Shown here: positions 43,920 through 46,379 of the stretch, one piece after another
Layout: each line of letters opens with the position of its first letter
How positions within the stretch are numbered: the first letter of the stretch is position 1
Origin: Thozetella sp. PMI_491
Lineage: Eukaryota > Ascomycota > Sordariomycetes > Chaetosphaeriales > Chaetosphaeriaceae
Direction: 5' to 3'
Length of the DNA: 46,379 nt
Assembly (NCBI GenBank): GCA_021432635.1
Contig: MU270153.1
Location: forward strand, 1,281 to 47,659
Notes under the pieces: model-generated
The model's database searches: none
What the model saw: only the letters and a program-made list of their open reading frames with translations
Told to the model about the DNA's origin: nothing
Made by a program: the position numbers and the translations under genes

Positions 43920-45718
43920 TCATCTCCTCCAGCCCACGTTCCGGATAACATGGACAATGTCCCGGGCCGTATTTACCGTATCAATCATCCAACCAAGCAT
44001 CCCTTCGCTGCCGGTCTCGGGCTCGCCCTCCTCGTATGGCATAAACATTCCGGACGCGGTCCTTCGCATCCCAGCGGGCTCGGCAGTTAAACTGTTGGTG
44101 GACGTGGACCGTTGGAGACCTGACGAGGGACCGTCTCCGAACTTTGCGGCGGATCGCCGGCCCATGACGAGACCCTCGTCGTCGTCTTCGTCGTCTTCCT
44201 CATCCTCGTCTTCGTCCTCGTCGTCCATGATAAACATTTTTCTTGATGTCCTGGACGGGCGCAGTGTCTCCTGAGATGAAGACGGGGACAGCACCGGGCT
44301 CCGGTAAACGCTATGCTTCATGGCCGACTCCGGGAGGTCCGGCGTGTCCGCTCGGTATTTCAAAGTGGTGGAGGGCAGCATAGCAATAGTTTTGCTCTCA
44401 CCGCTGCTTGCAGGATTCTTGACTTTCTTTTTTGAAATAGGTTGCCTTCTCTTCGTCGACGACTTCTTCATCATGATGCCGTCGGAGTCGGAGTCGGAGT
44501 CGCTGTCAAAAGTATGAGGATCGACGTCATCCTCGTCATCTTCATCATCCTTAACATCGACAGCGATGCATTGAGAAACCTGCTCGTTGAAGTGGATGTG
44601 CTTCCGCTCATTGCTGGGGGAAACAATCCCGGATGACTCGGTGGATGGGCGAAGACTAGGGTCATGGCTGATTCTCCGCGTCGAGAAGGGGAAAGTGACG
44701 AAGTCGGTCTTGGCCCGTACTAAGCTGGGCCGCTTGCCTACCCTCATGCTCCCTTCCTTCTGCTGAGCTTGCACCGCTGCTGCCGCCTGCTTTACGAGCG
44801 ACGAGGCCGAGAGTGACCTCTGGAGCATGATTTCCGACATGCTCCTTTTCTTCAAGATTGGTTTCTTGCTCTTGACAAAGGAATTGGATTTGGACAACCT
44901 CGAGCTGGTGTTGCCCGTCGGGGGATTGATGCTAGAGGAGCCGGTCTGCAATGGGCCATATAGCCAAGTCACATCACAATCCTTGAGCCTATTCTCATGT
45001 CAATTCGGCCGTTCGGTGTGCGGAAGCAAACAACGTACCAATTCAACGTCTCGGGGGACACGGTGCTGAGGTTGTTCTTAGCCTTCATCCACGTCCTCCA
45101 CGAAGCGTTCTCGAGGCGGGCGGAGTTGGTGTACTCTCCCCGCCGGGAGACGATGAGCTTCCATGATTCCCAGATATCCTCCTCGCGCCAGTCATGGGAT
45201 AGATAGTCCACATGCCGAGAGGGTTGCACCTTCAAGGCGATGTCATCTTCAGCCCGATCCAGCAGATCGGGAGACTCTGGTCTCGAGGTGGTGGCCGACG
45301 TATCTTGGTCATTCGGCGAGGCCGTGTACGAATGGCCGCTCCGGGGGCTCGGAGGGGGCTCCAGGTCTTCGGCCTGGTTATAGTATCCGAGCTCGTCGTA
45401 CCGGGTTAAGATGATGTGCTCCTCCGACGAGACAGACCTAAGCTGGTCGTCCTCCTCACAGTCTGCAGCCAGCGAGAACTTGGTGCCCGGGACGGGTGCG
45501 AGCGAGTCAAACGGCCCGGTCTTTGGTGAAGGAGTGGAAGAGCGGGAGGAGCTTCTAAAGTCTTGGTCGCGGTGGTAGCTCTCGTTTATTCGAGAGGTAG
45601 AATTGGACGTGTGGAAGTTTGTGTTCTTGGCGGCGCCAAAGCTGTTCTGGGAATGTGAGCGTCGCAGAGACGACGTTGCGAAGTAGCTATTTTCCTCCGA
45701 AGATATAACGACGGCCAT
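43920..45718 (-). CDS. Reg1-like regulatory subunit of protein phosphatase 1
   Basis: Two exons, 45718-45039 and 44988-43920, encode 582 residues. The 50-nt intron starts GTACGT and ends AATAG; the join gives SPETLNW|LKDCDVTWLYGPL, continuing one conserved block across the splice. That block, with ASWRTWMKAKNNLSTVSP, matches the fungal domain found in yeast Reg1/Reg2 (DUF1752). KHIHFNEQV at about 356-364 is a PP1-docking motif of the RVxF class (K-H-I-H-F), placed as in Reg1. Other features are Ser-rich segments with many RS/SP sites and three acidic tracts (DDEDDEDDVD, DSDSDSDSDG, DDEDEDEDEEDDEDDDEG). By family knowledge Reg1 directs PP1 (Glc7) against Snf1 kinase under glucose repression. 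Equivalence in this fungus is inferred. The start is the first ATG in the frame. Confidence 0.88.
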
Positions 45719-46379
45719 TCTGGGCCCTAGATCCCGGTGATTCGTGGACAAAACGTCCAAACCACCTTCAAATCCAACTCCAACGAAGGGTGACGGGAGT
45801 GTGTCATAGATATTTTGCGGAGAAGCGGCCTCGAGACGGGCGGAAAGAGGGGCCACGAGCTTGTCAGGCTAGACAAATATCGATGCTTTTCTTGCTTTTC
45901 CCACTGCTGGCAGTCTCGGTTTGCTTCTCGAAACGGGATTGCCGTTTCTCGGTGGCTTGCGAGGCGTTTTTTTTTTAAAGACGAAGGCGGGGACTCTGGT
46001 GAAAAGCTAGCGTCGCTCACTACTATTGAAGCGCATGCCGGTTCGGAAGAGGTCAGGTGGGCTAAAAAGAGACTCGGGTTAGAAACGTTGCCAGAGCTTT
46101 TGGACAGCCAAAAAAAATAAGAATGGCAAGGCCAGTGATTAGGCAAAGAACAGAAAGAAAAGAGTATCGAGAAGGGCCAAACGTCAAGGCGGATAATGGC
46201 CCGGCTCATCGGAGGTAGGAGGGCTCGGTGTAAATTAAGCGGTTGCAAAGCTCCCAATGCCAATGGAAGTCCCGGGCCAGGCCCTGGTCCGGAAGGGTGT
46301 GAGCCAACGTGTGAGGGAGGGTGGGGAGGGGTAGGGGGTAGGAGAAAGGGGGGAGGGGGGTTCGAGAAAGCCAAAAATG
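45719..46379. other. Upstream flank of the Reg1-like gene
   Basis: This is the right edge of the window and the promoter or leader side of the Reg1-like gene. A 215-codon minus-strand frame (45727-46374) is Pro/Ser-rich without domain and lies where a 5' UTR is expected. The last 80 bp are G-rich on the plus strand, so pyrimidine-rich on the coding strand. No further gene is supported. Confidence 0.45.

Noticed and set aside
45727..46374. 215-codon minus-strand frame upstream of the Reg1-like gene
   Set aside because: It is Pro/Ser-rich low complexity, lies in the expected 5' UTR/promoter, and is not in a form that could be joined to the Reg1-like frame with clear splice sites.

Overview
This window reads as nuclear DNA of a filamentous ascomycete (Pezizomycotina), most likely a Sordariomycete. 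The introns are short (50-123 nt) with GTANGT-type donors and CTGAC/CTAAC branch sites. The intergenic DNA is long and pyrimidine-rich, and the protein set is typically fungal: Pex6, an Mnn10-type mannosyltransferase, a Reg1-like PP1 regulator, GH125 and GH16. I see no prokaryotic gene organisation, rRNA or CRISPR array, no tRNA that I could recognise, and no intact transposon. Order and genus cannot be fixed by eye.

Layout, left to right. 2.1-2.5 kb (-): a small Ser/Thr-rich protein with signal peptide and GPI-type tail. 4.8-5.9 kb (-): an unrecognised coiled-coil protein with a Cys/His cluster. 7.65-8.88 kb (+): a thioredoxin-fold SH3BGR-like protein with a long acidic repeat tail. 9.15-13.46 kb (-): peroxin-6 in three exons, tail-to-tail with the previous gene. 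14.87-17.16 kb (+): a membrane-anchored steryl ester hydrolase/lipase, divergent from PEX6. 19.0-20.9 kb (+): a GH125 (Mug157-type) alpha-1,6-mannosidase. 21.96-22.98 kb (-): a secreted GH16 beta-glucanase. 27.27-28.77 kb (-): an Mnn10/Mnn11-type GT34 subunit with an additional leader intron. 33.56-33.84 kb (+): a 56-residue Cys-rich protein split by an intron, alone in a gene-poor interval of about 7 kb. 35.84-39.08 kb (+): a 1079-residue single-pass membrane protein. 39.5-41.06 kb (+): the mitochondrial tRNA threonylcarbamoyltransferase Qri7. 41.37-42.31 kb (-): the proteasome beta-5 subunit Pre2. 43.92-45.72 kb (-): a Reg1-like PP1 regulatory subunit.

Functional threads. PEX6 and the sterol-ester lipase share a divergent 1.4-kb promoter region carrying two CCTCGG cores, the motif known for the FarA/FarB (Ctf1) fatty-acid regulators of filamentous fungi; joint control by lipids is an inference. 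The GH125 enzyme, the GH16 enzyme, the Mnn10-type subunit and the GPI-type protein all concern the secretory pathway or cell wall. The others (Qri7, Pre2, Reg1) are housekeeping or regulatory genes.

I found no clear new multi-gene system. The most unusual items are the Cys-rich microprotein, the WW-x-x-V repeats in the cytosolic part of the 1079-residue membrane protein, the paired CCTCGG sites, the Cys/His coiled-coil protein, and a 16-bp perfect palindrome upstream of PRE2. Exon boundaries were deduced by hand from splice signals and frame continuity; no search or alignment was run.
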